From Methylococcus geothermalis (GTDB taxonomy: Bacteria; Pseudomonadota; Gammaproteobacteria; Methylococcales; Methylococcaceae), in NCBI RefSeq assembly GCF_012769535.1, contig NZ_CP046565.1, positions 248,001 to 312,000 on the forward strand: 64,000 nt of DNA. The letters run 5' to 3'. Made by a program: the position numbers and the translations under genes. A model generated the notes under the pieces. It saw nothing but the letters and a program-made list of their open reading frames with translations. It ran no database searches and was not told where the DNA came from. Shown here piece after piece: positions 34,420 through 43,270 of this stretch; position 1 is the first letter of the stretch, and each line of letters starts with the position of its first letter.

Positions 34420-34951
34420 GGTTCCTCCTGACTCTGGATTCGTGTTGTTGTGCGCGGCGCCCATGGAAATGCGCGAGGCCCAAACGTGGAGCGCAACAAA
34501 CGAGCCAGACAAAAAGTTCCGTAAAAACAATGGAAGCCGCGCGAGGCCATTCAGGCAATAGCGTGACTTCGCGGATCAGGTGAGCGATATCGCGCACAAT
34601 ATCGCCGCCCCAAGGAGGACATGCGGAATCCGCCAGAACGCGTCATCTGACACAGTCATCGCGGCAACTCACACAGCCGAAGGACCTCGAGCGATTCCCG
34701 CAGACCCACGATGACGCGGGAGCGAACCGCGCCGCGTTCGGGCCATCGGGAGGGACAGCCATCGGCCCTTGAGGCACGATTAGTGCTTGGTTATTCCGCG
34801 GTCTACCCGACGCAACTCGCTGCCGCGCGATGGCGAAAAACCGACGGCCTCCGCCGCGGCCCCGTTTCCCCGGTAGCCGCCGAACTCGGCATTGCCGTAA
34901 CATATCGTGTCGATCCCAATGATCCCTCCATCCGAGGCATTCCCCAAGCAC
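34420..34951. other. Divergent promoter region, cytochrome versus ccm
   Basis: This 532-bp region separates the 9-haem cytochrome gene from ccmD. It holds doubled operator C. I find no gene in it and cannot assign a ccm promoter with confidence. Confidence 0.55.
34563..34593. promoter_or_regulatory. Doubled palindromic operator, site C
   Basis: GTGACTTCGC (34563-34572) and GCGATATCGC (34584-34593) are 21 bp apart, 144 bp upstream of the 9-haem cytochrome and also upstream of the divergent ccm genes. Confidence 0.65.
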
Positions 34952-35119
34952 ATGAATTTCCAAGCGTTCTTCCATATGGGCGGCTATGCCGTCTACGTAT
35001 GGACTTCCTACGGCCTGTGTTTGGCCGTGCTCGTCTTCAACCTGATCGCTCCACTGCGCCGGAAAAACGAAATGCTGAAAAGCCTTCGCCGCCAGTTGAA
35101 GCAGGAGTCCCGCCCATGA
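34952..35119 (+). CDS. ccmD: CcmD, haem exporter accessory protein
   Basis: CcmD is a tiny inner-membrane protein that releases holo-CcmE from CcmABC. The 55-aa product has FHMGGYAVYVWTSYGLCLAVLVFNLI as its single helix and a basic tail (RRKNEMLKSLRRQ), which is the standard CcmD pattern. Its stop overlaps the ccmE start. The ribosome-binding site is weak. ccmABC, normally upstream, are absent: the preceding DNA is the divergent promoter region. Confidence 0.88.
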   Translation: MNFQAFFHMGGYAVYVWTSYGLCLAVLVFNLIAPLRRKNEMLKSLRRQLKQESRP

Positions 35120-35577
35120 TGACGCCGCGCCGCAGACGCATGATGTGGGTGGCGCTGATGATCGCCGGCGTGTGCATCGCCGCCTTCTTCGCCCTCACCG
35201 CCTTCCAGAAGAATCTCCTTTATTTCTATACCCCTTCCCAGGTGGCCTCCGGCGAAGCGCCGAAGGGCTACCCGTTCCGCATCGGCGGGCTGGTGGTCAA
35301 GGAAAGCGTGAAGCGGGAACCGGACAGCCTGAGCGTGCGCTTCGAGGTCTCCGACGGCCCCAACGCCGTGCCGGTGCTCTATACCGGCATCCTTCCCGAC
35401 TTGTTCCGGGAAGGCCAGGGCATCATCGCCGTGGGCCAGATCGACGATACCGGTACCTTCCAGGCGACCGAGGTACTGGCCAAGCACGACGAGAACTACA
35501 TGCCGCCCGAAGTCGCCGAATCACTGAAAAAGAACGGCCAACTTCCCGTCGACTATACGGAGTACCAGAAGAAATGA
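35116..35577 (+). CDS. ccmE: CcmE, periplasmic haem chaperone
   Basis: CcmE binds haem covalently and hands it to CcmFH. The 153-aa protein has an N-terminal anchor (about 10-29), an OB-fold domain (YPFRIGGLVVKESVKR, ILPDLFREGQGIIAVG) and the haem-binding segment AKHDENYMPPEV with the conserved His. Two ATG codons are adjacent; the first overlaps ccmD (ATGA). It also overlaps ccmF at its stop. Confidence 0.96.
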   Translation: MMTPRRRRMMWVALMIAGVCIAAFFALTAFQKNLLYFYTPSQVASGEAPKGYPFRIGGLVVKESVKREPDSLSVRFEVSDGPNAVPVLYTGILPDLFREGQGIIAVGQIDDTGTFQATEVLAKHDENYMPPEVAESLKKNGQLPVDYTEYQKK

Positions 35578-37550
35578 TCGCCGAACTCGGCCACATCGCC
35601 CTGGTCATGGCCCTCGTGATGGCCTTGCTGCAGGGCAGTTTCCCGCTCCTGGGCGCATCCCGGGGCGTGGACCTCTGGATGAGCGTCGCCAAGCCCGCCG
35701 GCCGCGCGCAGTTCCTGTTTCTGCTGGCTTCGTTCGGCGCCCTGACGGCCTGCTTCATCAACAACGATTTTTCCGTGGAGTACGTCGCGCGCAACTCGAA
35801 CTCGGCCTTGCCGCTGTACTATCGCATCGCCGCGGTCTGGGGCTCGCATGAGGGCTCGATGCTGCTGTGGGCCACGATTCTCGGGCTTTGGACGGCGGCG
35901 GTGACGGTGTTCAGCCGCAGCCTGTCCGAAGACTTCCTGGCCCGCGTGCTCGGCGTCATGGGCTTGGTGAGCGTCGGCATCCTGCTGTTCATCCTGTTCA
36001 CCTCGAACCCGTTCGAGCGGCTGGTGCCGGTGCCGCCCGACGGCAACGACCTGAATCCGCTGTTGCAGGATTTCGGCATGACGGTGCATCCGCCCATGCT
36101 GTACATGGGCTACGTGGGCCTCAGCGTGGCTTTCGCGTTCGCCATCGCCGCCCTGCTCGGCGGCTCGCTGGACTCGGCCTGGGCGCGCTGGTCGCGGCCC
36201 TGGACCCTGGTGGCCTGGCTGTTCCTGACCGGCGGCATCACGCTCGGTTCCTGGTGGGCCTATTACGAGTTGGGCTGGGGCGGCTGGTGGTTCTGGGACC
36301 CGGTGGAAAACGCCTCCTTCATGCCCTGGCTGGTCGCCACCGCGCTGATCCACTCGCTGGCGGTCACCGAAAAACGCGGCGCCTTCAAGGCCTGGACCGT
36401 GCTGCTGGCGATCTTCGCCTTTTCCCTGAGCCTCCTCGGCACCTTCCTGGTCCGGTCCGGGGTGCTGACGTCCGTGCACGCCTTCGCCTCCGACCCCACC
36501 CGCGGCCTGTTCATCCTCATCCTGCTGGCCATCGTGGTGGGCGGTTCGCTGCTGGTGTACACCGTGAAGGCCCCGGGGGTCCGCGATGTGGCGCGCTATA
36601 GCCTGGTATCCAAGGAGAACCTGCTGCTGCTCAACAACATCCTGCTGGTGACCGCATCGGGCAGCATCCTGCTCGGCACCCTTTATCCGCTGATCCTGGA
36701 CGCGCTGAAGCTGGGCAAGATTTCGGTCGGCCCGCCGTATTTCGGCACGGTGTTCGCTCCGCTGATGGCGCCGATCTTCCTGCTGGCCGGCATCGGTCCG
36801 ATGTTCGCCTGGCGGGAGAGCTCCCTCGGGCGAATCCTGCACCGGGTCCGCTACCTGTTCCCGGCGAGTTTCGCGGCCGGCATCGCGCTCGCCGCCCTGG
36901 CCTGGGACGAGGCCGATTTCAAGATGATGGCCGGGCTGGGCTGCGCGTTCTGGCTGGCGGCGAGCGCCTGCCTGAGCCTGTGGACCCGGGTCCGGCTGCG
37001 CGATGGCTGGCTCGACGGCCTGCGCGCCCAGTCGCCCAGCGTCTATGGCATGACCGCCGCGCATCTCGGCGCCGCGGTGTTCCTGGTCGGCGCCGTGCTG
37101 TCCGACCGCCTGAGCCAGGAAAAGCTGGTGCGCATGGCACCGGGCGACAGCGTGACGCTGTCCGGCTACACCTTCGACTTCCTCGGCACGGAGACCATCC
37201 AAGGCCCCAACTTCTCGGCCCAGCAAGCCACGTTCCGGGTGGCGCGGAACGGCGAGAGCCTGGAACTCAGGCCCCAGAAGCGGAATTACAAGGTACAGCG
37301 CAACATGATGACCGAGGCGGCCATCGACCCCGGCCTGTTCCGCGATCTCTACGTCGCCCTCGGCGAGCCGCTGGACAAGAACGCCTGGAGCGTGCGGCTG
37401 TACGTCAAGCCCTTCATCCGCTGGATCTGGGCCGGCGGCCTGTTCATGATCGCCGGGGGCCTGCTGTCCGTCGGTGACCGGCGCTACCGCCTGCCGCTGC
37501 GCAAAGCCCGCGCCGTTCCCGAACGGACCGCCGCCGCCCGCGCAACCTGA
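35574..37550 (+). CDS. ccmF: CcmF, cytochrome c haem lyase subunit
   Basis: CcmF accepts haem from CcmE and, with CcmH and CcmI, attaches it to apocytochromes. The 658-aa protein has about 15 membrane helices and the WWD haem-handling domain, GGWWFWDPVENASFMPWL. Conserved HPP (TVHPPMLYMGYVG) and YSRSLVSKEN-like features are also visible. The ATG overlaps the ccmE stop. Length is normal for the family. Confidence 0.97.
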   Translation: MIAELGHIALVMALVMALLQGSFPLLGASRGVDLWMSVAKPAGRAQFLFLLASFGALTACFINNDFSVEYVARNSNSALPLYYRIAAVWGSHEGSMLLWATILGLWTAAVTVFSRSLSEDFLARVLGVMGLVSVGILLFILFTSNPFERLVPVPPDGNDLNPLLQDFGMTVHPPMLYMGYVGLSVAFAFAIAALLGGSLDSAWARWSRPWTLVAWLFLTGGITLGSWWAYYELGWGGWWFWDPVENASFMPWLVATALIHSLAVTEKRGAFKAWTVLLAIFAFSLSLLGTFLVRSGVLTSVHAFASDPTRGLFILILLAIVVGGSLLVYTVKAPGVRDVARYSLVSKENLLLLNNILLVTASGSILLGTLYPLILDALKLGKISVGPPYFGTVFAPLMAPIFLLAGIGPMFAWRESSLGRILHRVRYLFPASFAAGIALAALAWDEADFKMMAGLGCAFWLAASACLSLWTRVRLRDGWLDGLRAQSPSVYGMTAAHLGAAVFLVGAVLSDRLSQEKLVRMAPGDSVTLSGYTFDFLGTETIQGPNFSAQQATFRVARNGESLELRPQKRNYKVQRNMMTEAAIDPGLFRDLYVALGEPLDKNAWSVRLYVKPFIRWIWAGGLFMIAGGLLSVGDRRYRLPLRKARAVPERTAAARAT

Positions 37551-37569
37551 CCCTTTGCGAGTTCAAGCC

Positions 37570-38112
37570 ATGGAGACAACGCGCATGCGCTTCGCCATCC
37601 CACTCGTCATCTTCGTCCTGCTGGTCGTCCTGCTGGGCGTGGGCCTGACCCTGGACCCCCGCGAAGTACCCTCACCCCTCATCGGCAAACCGGCCCCGGC
37701 GTTCTCGCTGCCGGAGGTGGCCGCGGCCGACCGCACCCTGAGCCTGGACCGGCTCAAGGGACAGGTGTTCCTCCTCAATGTCTGGGCGTCCTGGTGCGTC
37801 TCCTGCCGCCAGGAGCATCCCGTGCTGGTGGACTTCGCCAAGCGCGGCATCGTCCCGGTCTACGGCCTCAACTACAAGGATACCCGCGACGACGCCCTGG
37901 CCTGGCTGAAGCGCTTCGGCGATCCCTACCAGGCCAGCGCCTTCGACGAGGACGGCAAGATGGGGATCGAATGGGGCGTCTACGGCGTGCCGGAAACCTT
38001 CCTGGTCGACCAGCACGGCGTGATCCGCTACAAGCAGACCGGGCCGGTGACCCCGGAAGACCTCGAAAACAAGATACTGCCGCTGATTCGCGAATTGCAG
38101 GGCGCCGCATGA
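37570..38112 (+). CDS. ccmG: CcmG/DsbE thiol:disulfide oxidoreductase
   Basis: CcmG reduces apocytochrome cysteines before haem attachment. The 180-aa product has an N-terminal anchor (about 6-27), PSPLIGKPAPAFSLPEV, the redox motif WCVSC and GVYGVPETFLVD. It starts 19 nt after ccmF. An alternative ATG 15 nt downstream has GGAG at a better distance. The paralogue in the cytochrome block at 6435 shares the same plan. Confidence 0.94.
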   Translation: METTRMRFAIPLVIFVLLVVLLGVGLTLDPREVPSPLIGKPAPAFSLPEVAAADRTLSLDRLKGQVFLLNVWASWCVSCRQEHPVLVDFAKRGIVPVYGLNYKDTRDDALAWLKRFGDPYQASAFDEDGKMGIEWGVYGVPETFLVDQHGVIRYKQTGPVTPEDLENKILPLIRELQGAA

Positions 38113-38570
38113 AACGACTGATCCTTTGCCTTTGCGCCTGCCTGGCCGGCCCAGCCGCCGATGCCATGGAAGTCCGCCAGTTCGACGATCCCGCCAAAGA
38201 GGAGCGCTACGAAACGCTCATCAAGGACTTGCGCTGCCTGGTGTGCCAGAACCAGTCGCTGGCCGAATCCGATGCCGAACTGGCCAAGGACCTGCGCACC
38301 GAGGTCTACGACATCATCCAGAGCGGCAAGTCGAGCGAGGAAGCCGTCCGGTTCCTGACCGACCGCTACGGTGACTTCGTGCTCTACCGCCCGCCGTTCA
38401 AGAGCGTCACGCTGCTGCTCTGGCTCGGGCCGTTCCTGCTGCTGGCCGGCGGCGCCGTCTTCCTGTGGAAGCAGGCCAAGCGGCGCGCCGATCCGGTGCG
38501 GCAGGAAGAAGCGCTTTCCGCGGAAGAGCGCCGGCGCCTCCAGCAGTTGAAAGACCGATTCCAGGGGTAA
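38109..38570 (+). CDS. ccmH: CcmH, cytochrome c maturation protein
   Basis: CcmH is a membrane-anchored thiol oxidoreductase that acts on the apocytochrome CXXCH together with CcmF. The 153-aa protein has a signal peptide, the LRCLVCQNQSLAESDAELAKDLR motif region with its CXXC, and a C-terminal membrane helix (LLLWLGPFLLLAGGAVFLW). It overlaps ccmG by 4 nt. It lacks the TPR part, which is encoded separately by ccmI. Confidence 0.95.
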   Translation: MKRLILCLCACLAGPAADAMEVRQFDDPAKEERYETLIKDLRCLVCQNQSLAESDAELAKDLRTEVYDIIQSGKSSEEAVRFLTDRYGDFVLYRPPFKSVTLLLWLGPFLLLAGGAVFLWKQAKRRADPVRQEEALSAEERRRLQQLKDRFQG

Positions 38571-38574
38571 TCAC

Positions 38575-39798
38575 ATGACATCGTTTTGGGTGCTGGCGGC
38601 AGCCCTGCTGCTGGCCGGCTACGGCTTTTTCCTTCCCGCCCTGCTCGGACAGAAATCCGCCCCCGGCGTGGACCGCGCGAGGCTCAACTGGCTGATCCAT
38701 CGGCAGAAGCGGGAAGAACTTGCGGCCGAGGCGGGCGACGGCAAGGCCGCCGAGCTGCTCGGCGACGACGTCGACCGCGACCTCCTGGCCGACCTGGCCG
38801 CCACCGAGGCCAAGCCCCGCCGGCAGGAGCCGGAGGCCGGGAAAACCGCTCTCATCGTCGTGCTGACGGCCTTGCCGCTGGCCATCCTGGCGCTGTATGG
38901 CGGGCTGGGCCGGATGGACCTGATCGCCGCCCGGCCGGCCGCGGTCGCGGCCGCGGAGCCCGGGATGGCCGCGGGGGACTTGCAGGCGAGGATCGAGCAG
39001 CTCTCCAAGCGCCTCCAGCAGCAGCCCAACGATCTGGACGGCTGGCTGTTGCTCGGCCGTTCGCTGCTGGCGGTCCAGCAGATGGACAAGGCCGTGCAGG
39101 CCTACGAATTCGCGATGAAGCTGGCGCCCGACAATCCCGATGTGCAGGCGCTCTACGCCCAGGCGCTCGGGGAAGCAAACCAGGGCAGCCTCCAGGGCAG
39201 GCCGACCGAGATCATCGACGGCATCCTCCAGCGCCATCCGAACCACATGCACGGCCTTTGGCTGGCCGGACTCGCGGCGGCGGAACGCGAGGACAAGGCC
39301 AAGGCCGTGGAATACTGGAAGAAGCTCCGGTCGCTGCTGCCCGCGGACGGCGAGCAGACGCGGCAACTGGACGGCTATATCGCCGAACTGGAAGGCGGGA
39401 CCCCGCCCCAGGCCAAGACGGCAAGCACGGCTCGCGCCGAAGGCGAAGCGGGCAAGAGCATCCGGGTGAAAGTCACCCTCGATGCCAAGCTGAAAGGCCA
39501 GGCGAGCCCCAATGACGTCGTCTTCGTCTTCGCCCGCGCGGCGGAAGGCCCGCCCATGCCCCTGGCCATCAGCCGCAAGAAAGTCAGCGACCTGCCGGCC
39601 GAAATCACCCTGAACGACGGCATGGCGATGGCGCCCGGCATGAAGCTGTCGTCCTTCCCGCGCATCGTCATCGGTGCCCGCGTCTCCAAGACCGGCAACG
39701 CCATGCCCGCGCCCGGCGACCTGCAGGGCCTGACCTCGCCGGTGGAGGCGCAAGACGGCGGCAGTTACGCGGTGGAGATCGGACAGGTGGTGAACTGA
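38575..39798 (+). CDS. ccmI: CcmI, TPR protein of cytochrome c maturation
   Basis: CcmI presents apocytochromes to CcmFH. The 407-aa product has two N-terminal membrane helices (FWVLAAALLLAGYGFFLPA and a second at about residue 90), a coiled segment between them, TPR repeats (about 140-270, LDGWLLLGRSLLAVQQMDKAVQAY) and a C-terminal beta domain (KVTLDAKLKGQASPNDVVFVFARAAEGPP). It starts 4 nt after ccmH and ends the operon. Confidence 0.92.
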   Translation: MTSFWVLAAALLLAGYGFFLPALLGQKSAPGVDRARLNWLIHRQKREELAAEAGDGKAAELLGDDVDRDLLADLAATEAKPRRQEPEAGKTALIVVLTALPLAILALYGGLGRMDLIAARPAAVAAAEPGMAAGDLQARIEQLSKRLQQQPNDLDGWLLLGRSLLAVQQMDKAVQAYEFAMKLAPDNPDVQALYAQALGEANQGSLQGRPTEIIDGILQRHPNHMHGLWLAGLAAAEREDKAKAVEYWKKLRSLLPADGEQTRQLDGYIAELEGGTPPQAKTASTARAEGEAGKSIRVKVTLDAKLKGQASPNDVVFVFARAAEGPPMPLAISRKKVSDLPAEITLNDGMAMAPGMKLSSFPRIVIGARVSKTGNAMPAPGDLQGLTSPVEAQDGGSYAVEIGQVVN

Positions 39799-39926
39799 CG
39801 CCGGCGGCAGCATCGGCGCCGCCGATAGGCTATATTGACGGCTACGGCGGCGGTCGGTTCATCCGCCGGTCGTCTTGCATGCCGTCATCGCATTTTCCGA
39901 CATCGTAGCCGGGAGAGAACAACCAC

Positions 39927-40244
39927 ATGAACACGAAGCGCCGCCTGGCCGTCGCCCTGATCCTGATCGCCACCCTGGCAAGCGGGTGCGCCAGCATCCG
40001 CGCCCGCACCGATGTGTTGCCCAGGAAGGGCTGGACCGTCTATCCCGGCGCACGGCAGGGCATGACGGACATCGACGCAGCCGTCAACGGCAAACTACCC
40101 TATCCCGGCTGGATGCACGTGCTGCTGTTCCCCGCGTTCGTGCTGGACCTGCCGGTGGGCGCCGTCTTCGACACCCTGGCCCTGCCCTACGACCTCTACC
40201 GCATCAACCACCCGGAAGACTTCCCCAAAGGAAAGCGCAAGTGA
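39927..40244 (+). CDS. YceK/YidQ-family lipoprotein
   Basis: The 105-aa product has a lipobox (LASGC) and the family's YPGARQGMTDIDA and FPAFVLDLPVGAVFDTLALPYDLYR block. These are small envelope lipoproteins of unknown function. A GGGAGAG lies upstream of the ATG. It is 13 nt upstream of the YqgE homologue and 128 bp after ccmI. Confidence 0.85.
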   Translation: MNTKRRLAVALILIATLASGCASIRARTDVLPRKGWTVYPGARQGMTDIDAAVNGKLPYPGWMHVLLFPAFVLDLPVGAVFDTLALPYDLYRINHPEDFPKGKRK

Positions 40245-40257
40245 TTCCCTGAGCGGC

Positions 40258-40902
40258 ATGGGATACACTCCGGCCATGCCGTCTCGCCCTTCCTTACTGA
40301 CATTCCTCGTCCTGTCGGCTGTCCTGGCTCTGGGCTCCGCGGCAGTGGCCTACGTGCGGGCGCCGGAAATACCGAGCGGACGCTCCGATACGTCCGGACA
40401 ATTTCTGGTCGCTCATCCAAAGATGCCCGCGAACATCTTCGCGCACAGCGTCATCTATGTCGTCAGCCACAACGAGGGAGGCGCCATGGGCCTCATCGTC
40501 AACCGCCTCGCCGGGGCGGGTCCCCTGGGGAAATTGCTGGAAGCCTTCGGGCTCCACTCGAAAGAACAGCGCGAGATCAAGCTGTTCTTGGGCGGTCCGG
40601 TGGGAGTCGGGCAGGGCTTCGTCCTGCATTCCGACGATTACGCCGGTGCCAGCACCCGAGTGCTGAAAAAGGGCCTGTCGCTATCGACCGGGCCGGATAT
40701 CTTGGATGCCCTGGCACAAGGCCGCGGCCCTCGCCAGGTCCGGATGCTGTTCGGCTATGCCGGCTGGTCGCCGGGCCAACTGGACGGCGAGATCGCCCGC
40801 GGCGATTGGCTGCTCGCGCCGGCGGACACCGCCCTGATCTTCTCCGACCAGCCGGACGCCGTGTGGGAACAGGCGCTCAAGCACGCCGGCCTGCCCCTTT
40901 AG
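40258..40902 (+). CDS. YqgE/AlgH-family protein with N-terminal anchor
   Basis: The 214-aa protein contains the UPF0301 fold: FLVAHPKMPANIFAHSVIYV, NEGGAMGLIVNRL, LFLGGPVGVGQGFVLHS and FGYAGWSPGQLDGEIARGDWL. Family members usually start directly with this domain and are cytoplasmic. Here about 40 extra residues include a hydrophobic stretch (LLTFLVLSAVLALGSAAVAYV), so it is probably exported or anchored. The first ATG is at 40258; one at 40276 is equally possible. Function is unknown. Confidence 0.85.
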   Translation: MGYTPAMPSRPSLLTFLVLSAVLALGSAAVAYVRAPEIPSGRSDTSGQFLVAHPKMPANIFAHSVIYVVSHNEGGAMGLIVNRLAGAGPLGKLLEAFGLHSKEQREIKLFLGGPVGVGQGFVLHSDDYAGASTRVLKKGLSLSTGPDILDALAQGRGPRQVRMLFGYAGWSPGQLDGEIARGDWLLAPADTALIFSDQPDAVWEQALKHAGLPL

Positions 40903-40909
40903 CCCGGCA

Positions 40910-42301
40910 TCACTGCCCGGTCTGCGGCAAAGGCTTCGCCCCCGCGACGCGCACGGCATCGGCCGGCGGCCGCACTTCGGCATCGAGCTCCAGGTCGATC
41001 TTCAAGCGCTTCGCCGCCGATTTGGCCTCCTTGCCGTCCTTGAACGGACCCGCCAGCACCTCGTAGCCGTCACCGCTCTTCACCGCTCGCGCGGGAATGG
41101 GCGGTCCCTGATGATTCAGCACGGCGGCGACGCGGCGGGCGCTCAGCTCTTCCCGCGTGGTCGCCGCCCTCACCAGCCAGCCATTTGCATTTTCAGGCGG
41201 CAGCTCCGGCCGGCCCGACCAGGCGGCAGGCCGCTGCAGCTGCGTCGCCTGGGCCAGCGCGGCCGACGCCGGCGGCGAATTCACCTGGATCGGCACGGGA
41301 ATGCCCCGAGCCTCGGAAAGCACCTGCTCCACCTTGGGCCAGTCCAGCACGATGCCTTCCTTTTTCTCCAGACGCTTCAGCTTGGCGGTAAGCTCGCTTT
41401 TCAGCCTGGCCTGATTCAGTTCCTCGTAGGGCTCATGCGCCTCCAGGTAGACCTGCCCGCCCTTGCGGCCCACCAGGTAGGGCTGGTTGACGATGCGGAC
41501 GGCGGCCCCCGGCTTCACCTCGGGGAACACCGCGGCGATGTCTTCCGGGTACAGCCGGATGCAGCCGTTGCTCGCGCGGAACCCGATGCTGTAAGGCTTG
41601 TTGGTGCCGTGAATCAGGTACTGCGGCCGGCTGAGATACATCGCGAAATCGCCGAGCGGATTGTCGGGACCGGGCGACACGGCCGCCGGCAGCGGATCGC
41701 CCTTGAGCGCGTGATCCTTGCGGATGTTCTCGGTGGGATACCAGGTCGGAAACTCGGTCTTGCGGACCACCGTCATGTAGCCGGTCGGCGTCGAACGCCC
41801 TTCCTTGCCGATGCCGACCGGATAGGTGGACACGGCCCCGTCCGCGGATTTGGGCGGGAAATGATAGAGCCGCATCGTCGCCAGGTTGATGACCACTCCC
41901 TTGCGCGGGGCATCGGGCAGAGTGAACTGCAGAGGCAGCACCAGCCGGCGGCCGGCTTCCGGCACCCAGGGGTCGAGGCCGGGATTGGCTTCGGTAAGTT
42001 CCCGAAACCCCAGGCCATAGTGGCGGGCGATGTCCGACAGCGTGTCGCCCTCGCGGGTCTCGACCGACGCCAGATGGCCGACCACGCTTTCGTCTCCGGC
42101 CACGCTGAACTGGTGTTTCTCGACCGCGACCGGAAGCGGCGGCGGACTCGGAGGCGCCTCCCGTGGCGGCGGCGTGAAGGCACAGCCTCCGAGCAGTGCG
42201 CTGGCCGCCGCCACGAACAGCAACCGCTGCGGCAGACGGAGGGAGAAATGGCCGCACAGGCGGCGAACCGAAACAAAGACCGGGAAAAGTGAGGTGTTCA
42301 T
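40910..42301 (-). CDS. L,D-transpeptidase lipoprotein with LysM and SPOR-like domains
   Basis: This enzyme is predicted to crosslink peptidoglycan or attach lipoproteins to it. The 463-aa product has a lipobox (LLGGC), a LysM domain (VETREGDTLSDIARHYGLGFRELTEANPGLD split around residue 90), the YkuD domain with HGTNKPYSIGFRASNGCIRL (catalytic Cys, His and Gly in order) and a C-terminal SPOR-like domain (WLVRAATTREELSARRVAAVL). The start at 42301 follows from the position of the signal peptide. It converges on yqgE, 8 nt away. Confidence 0.92.
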   Translation of the reverse strand: MNTSLFPVFVSVRRLCGHFSLRLPQRLLFVAAASALLGGCAFTPPPREAPPSPPPLPVAVEKHQFSVAGDESVVGHLASVETREGDTLSDIARHYGLGFRELTEANPGLDPWVPEAGRRLVLPLQFTLPDAPRKGVVINLATMRLYHFPPKSADGAVSTYPVGIGKEGRSTPTGYMTVVRKTEFPTWYPTENIRKDHALKGDPLPAAVSPGPDNPLGDFAMYLSRPQYLIHGTNKPYSIGFRASNGCIRLYPEDIAAVFPEVKPGAAVRIVNQPYLVGRKGGQVYLEAHEPYEELNQARLKSELTAKLKRLEKKEGIVLDWPKVEQVLSEARGIPVPIQVNSPPASAALAQATQLQRPAAWSGRPELPPENANGWLVRAATTREELSARRVAAVLNHQGPPIPARAVKSGDGYEVLAGPFKDGKEAKSAAKRLKIDLELDAEVRPPADAVRVAGAKPLPQTGQ

Positions 42302-42438
42302 ACCGAATGCGGCAAGCAGCATGCATGCCACTGCGCCGATGGCGGCGCCCGCCGCGGCGCTATCGACGCCAACACGACGAATACCCCCTGCGGGTCCTTG
42401 AATTCTAATTTCGCTCCACGGCGCGACTCCCGTACGGT

Positions 42439-43197
42439 TCAAGGCACATTGTCGTCGATCTTTTCCTCAAAGCTCTGCTCCTTGGGGCTAGAGACGAACG
42501 AGCCTGTCATCCGGCACTGCACCAGCCGCCGCGCGCCCCGCTCGCCCCAGGACTTGAACGCCTCTTTCACATCATCCCATTCGTGGAAATCCCGGACGTC
42601 GAGCTTGCCGACCCGTTTGTCCGCGGCGGCATACATGCGCTGTCCCGTCAGGGAATCGAGGATCTCCAGCTCGAATGCCGCATCCCCCGTGAACAAGGCC
42701 TGCCCGGTGGTTTCCGAATAGAGCGCAGCGGGGGCGGTGACATACGGCGCCAGCACGGTGCCTTCCTTCAACAGCACATTGGCCTTTTCGGCCTCGGTCA
42801 GGGCCAAGCGGACCCGCATCACGTCGGGACCGGGCCGGCTCACGACCTCGAACCGAGCCTTGTTCATCACGTCCAGCAGGGTATCGGTGCCGAGCTTGCG
42901 CAGCATGTCGCGATCCTTGGGTTCCAGCTTCTGCAGCCAGGAGTCGCCCGATTTCGCCCATAGCGTCACCGGGTCGATCATCACCTTGGTGTATTTCCGG
43001 CAGTCGGCGGCCGGATTGGCATAGACGAGCAGGGGCTCCTCTCCCTTGCCCTTGCGCAGACTGGAATAACTCCCCAGGAATCCCGATGGCTCGACATCGC
43101 GGGCCTGCTTGGTCGCGCTGCAGCCACACAGACATGCGACTGCCGCAACGGCAAGCAGGGCGCCGGTGCGGCTGGAAGAATCGTGAAATAAAGGCAT
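42439..43197 (-). CDS. DUF3313-family lipoprotein
   Basis: The 252-aa product has a lipobox (CLCGC) and DUF3313 features: the SGFLGSYSSLRKG opening, YTKVMIDPVTLWA, and a C-terminal DVKEAFKSWGERGARRL helix. GGGGAG precedes the ATG at 43197. The family is made of outer-membrane-linked lipoproteins of unknown role. It leads a minus-strand group with three other envelope genes. Confidence 0.85.
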   Translation of the reverse strand: MPLFHDSSSRTGALLAVAAVACLCGCSATKQARDVEPSGFLGSYSSLRKGKGEEPLLVYANPAADCRKYTKVMIDPVTLWAKSGDSWLQKLEPKDRDMLRKLGTDTLLDVMNKARFEVVSRPGPDVMRVRLALTEAEKANVLLKEGTVLAPYVTAPAALYSETTGQALFTGDAAFELEILDSLTGQRMYAAADKRVGKLDVRDFHEWDDVKEAFKSWGERGARRLVQCRMTGSFVSSPKEQSFEEKIDDNVP

Positions 43198-43270
43198 CTC
43201 GCCACTCCCCTGTTCCATGTTTGGTTTGAAGTTGAAGTCCTCACGGCGGCCGTCCGGAAACGGCCGGCTG

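Noticed and set aside
35553-37226. Long minus-strand frame opposite ccmF
   Set aside because: ccmF is unmistakable; the antisense frame is rich in His/Gln/Arg as expected for a GC-rich shadow.
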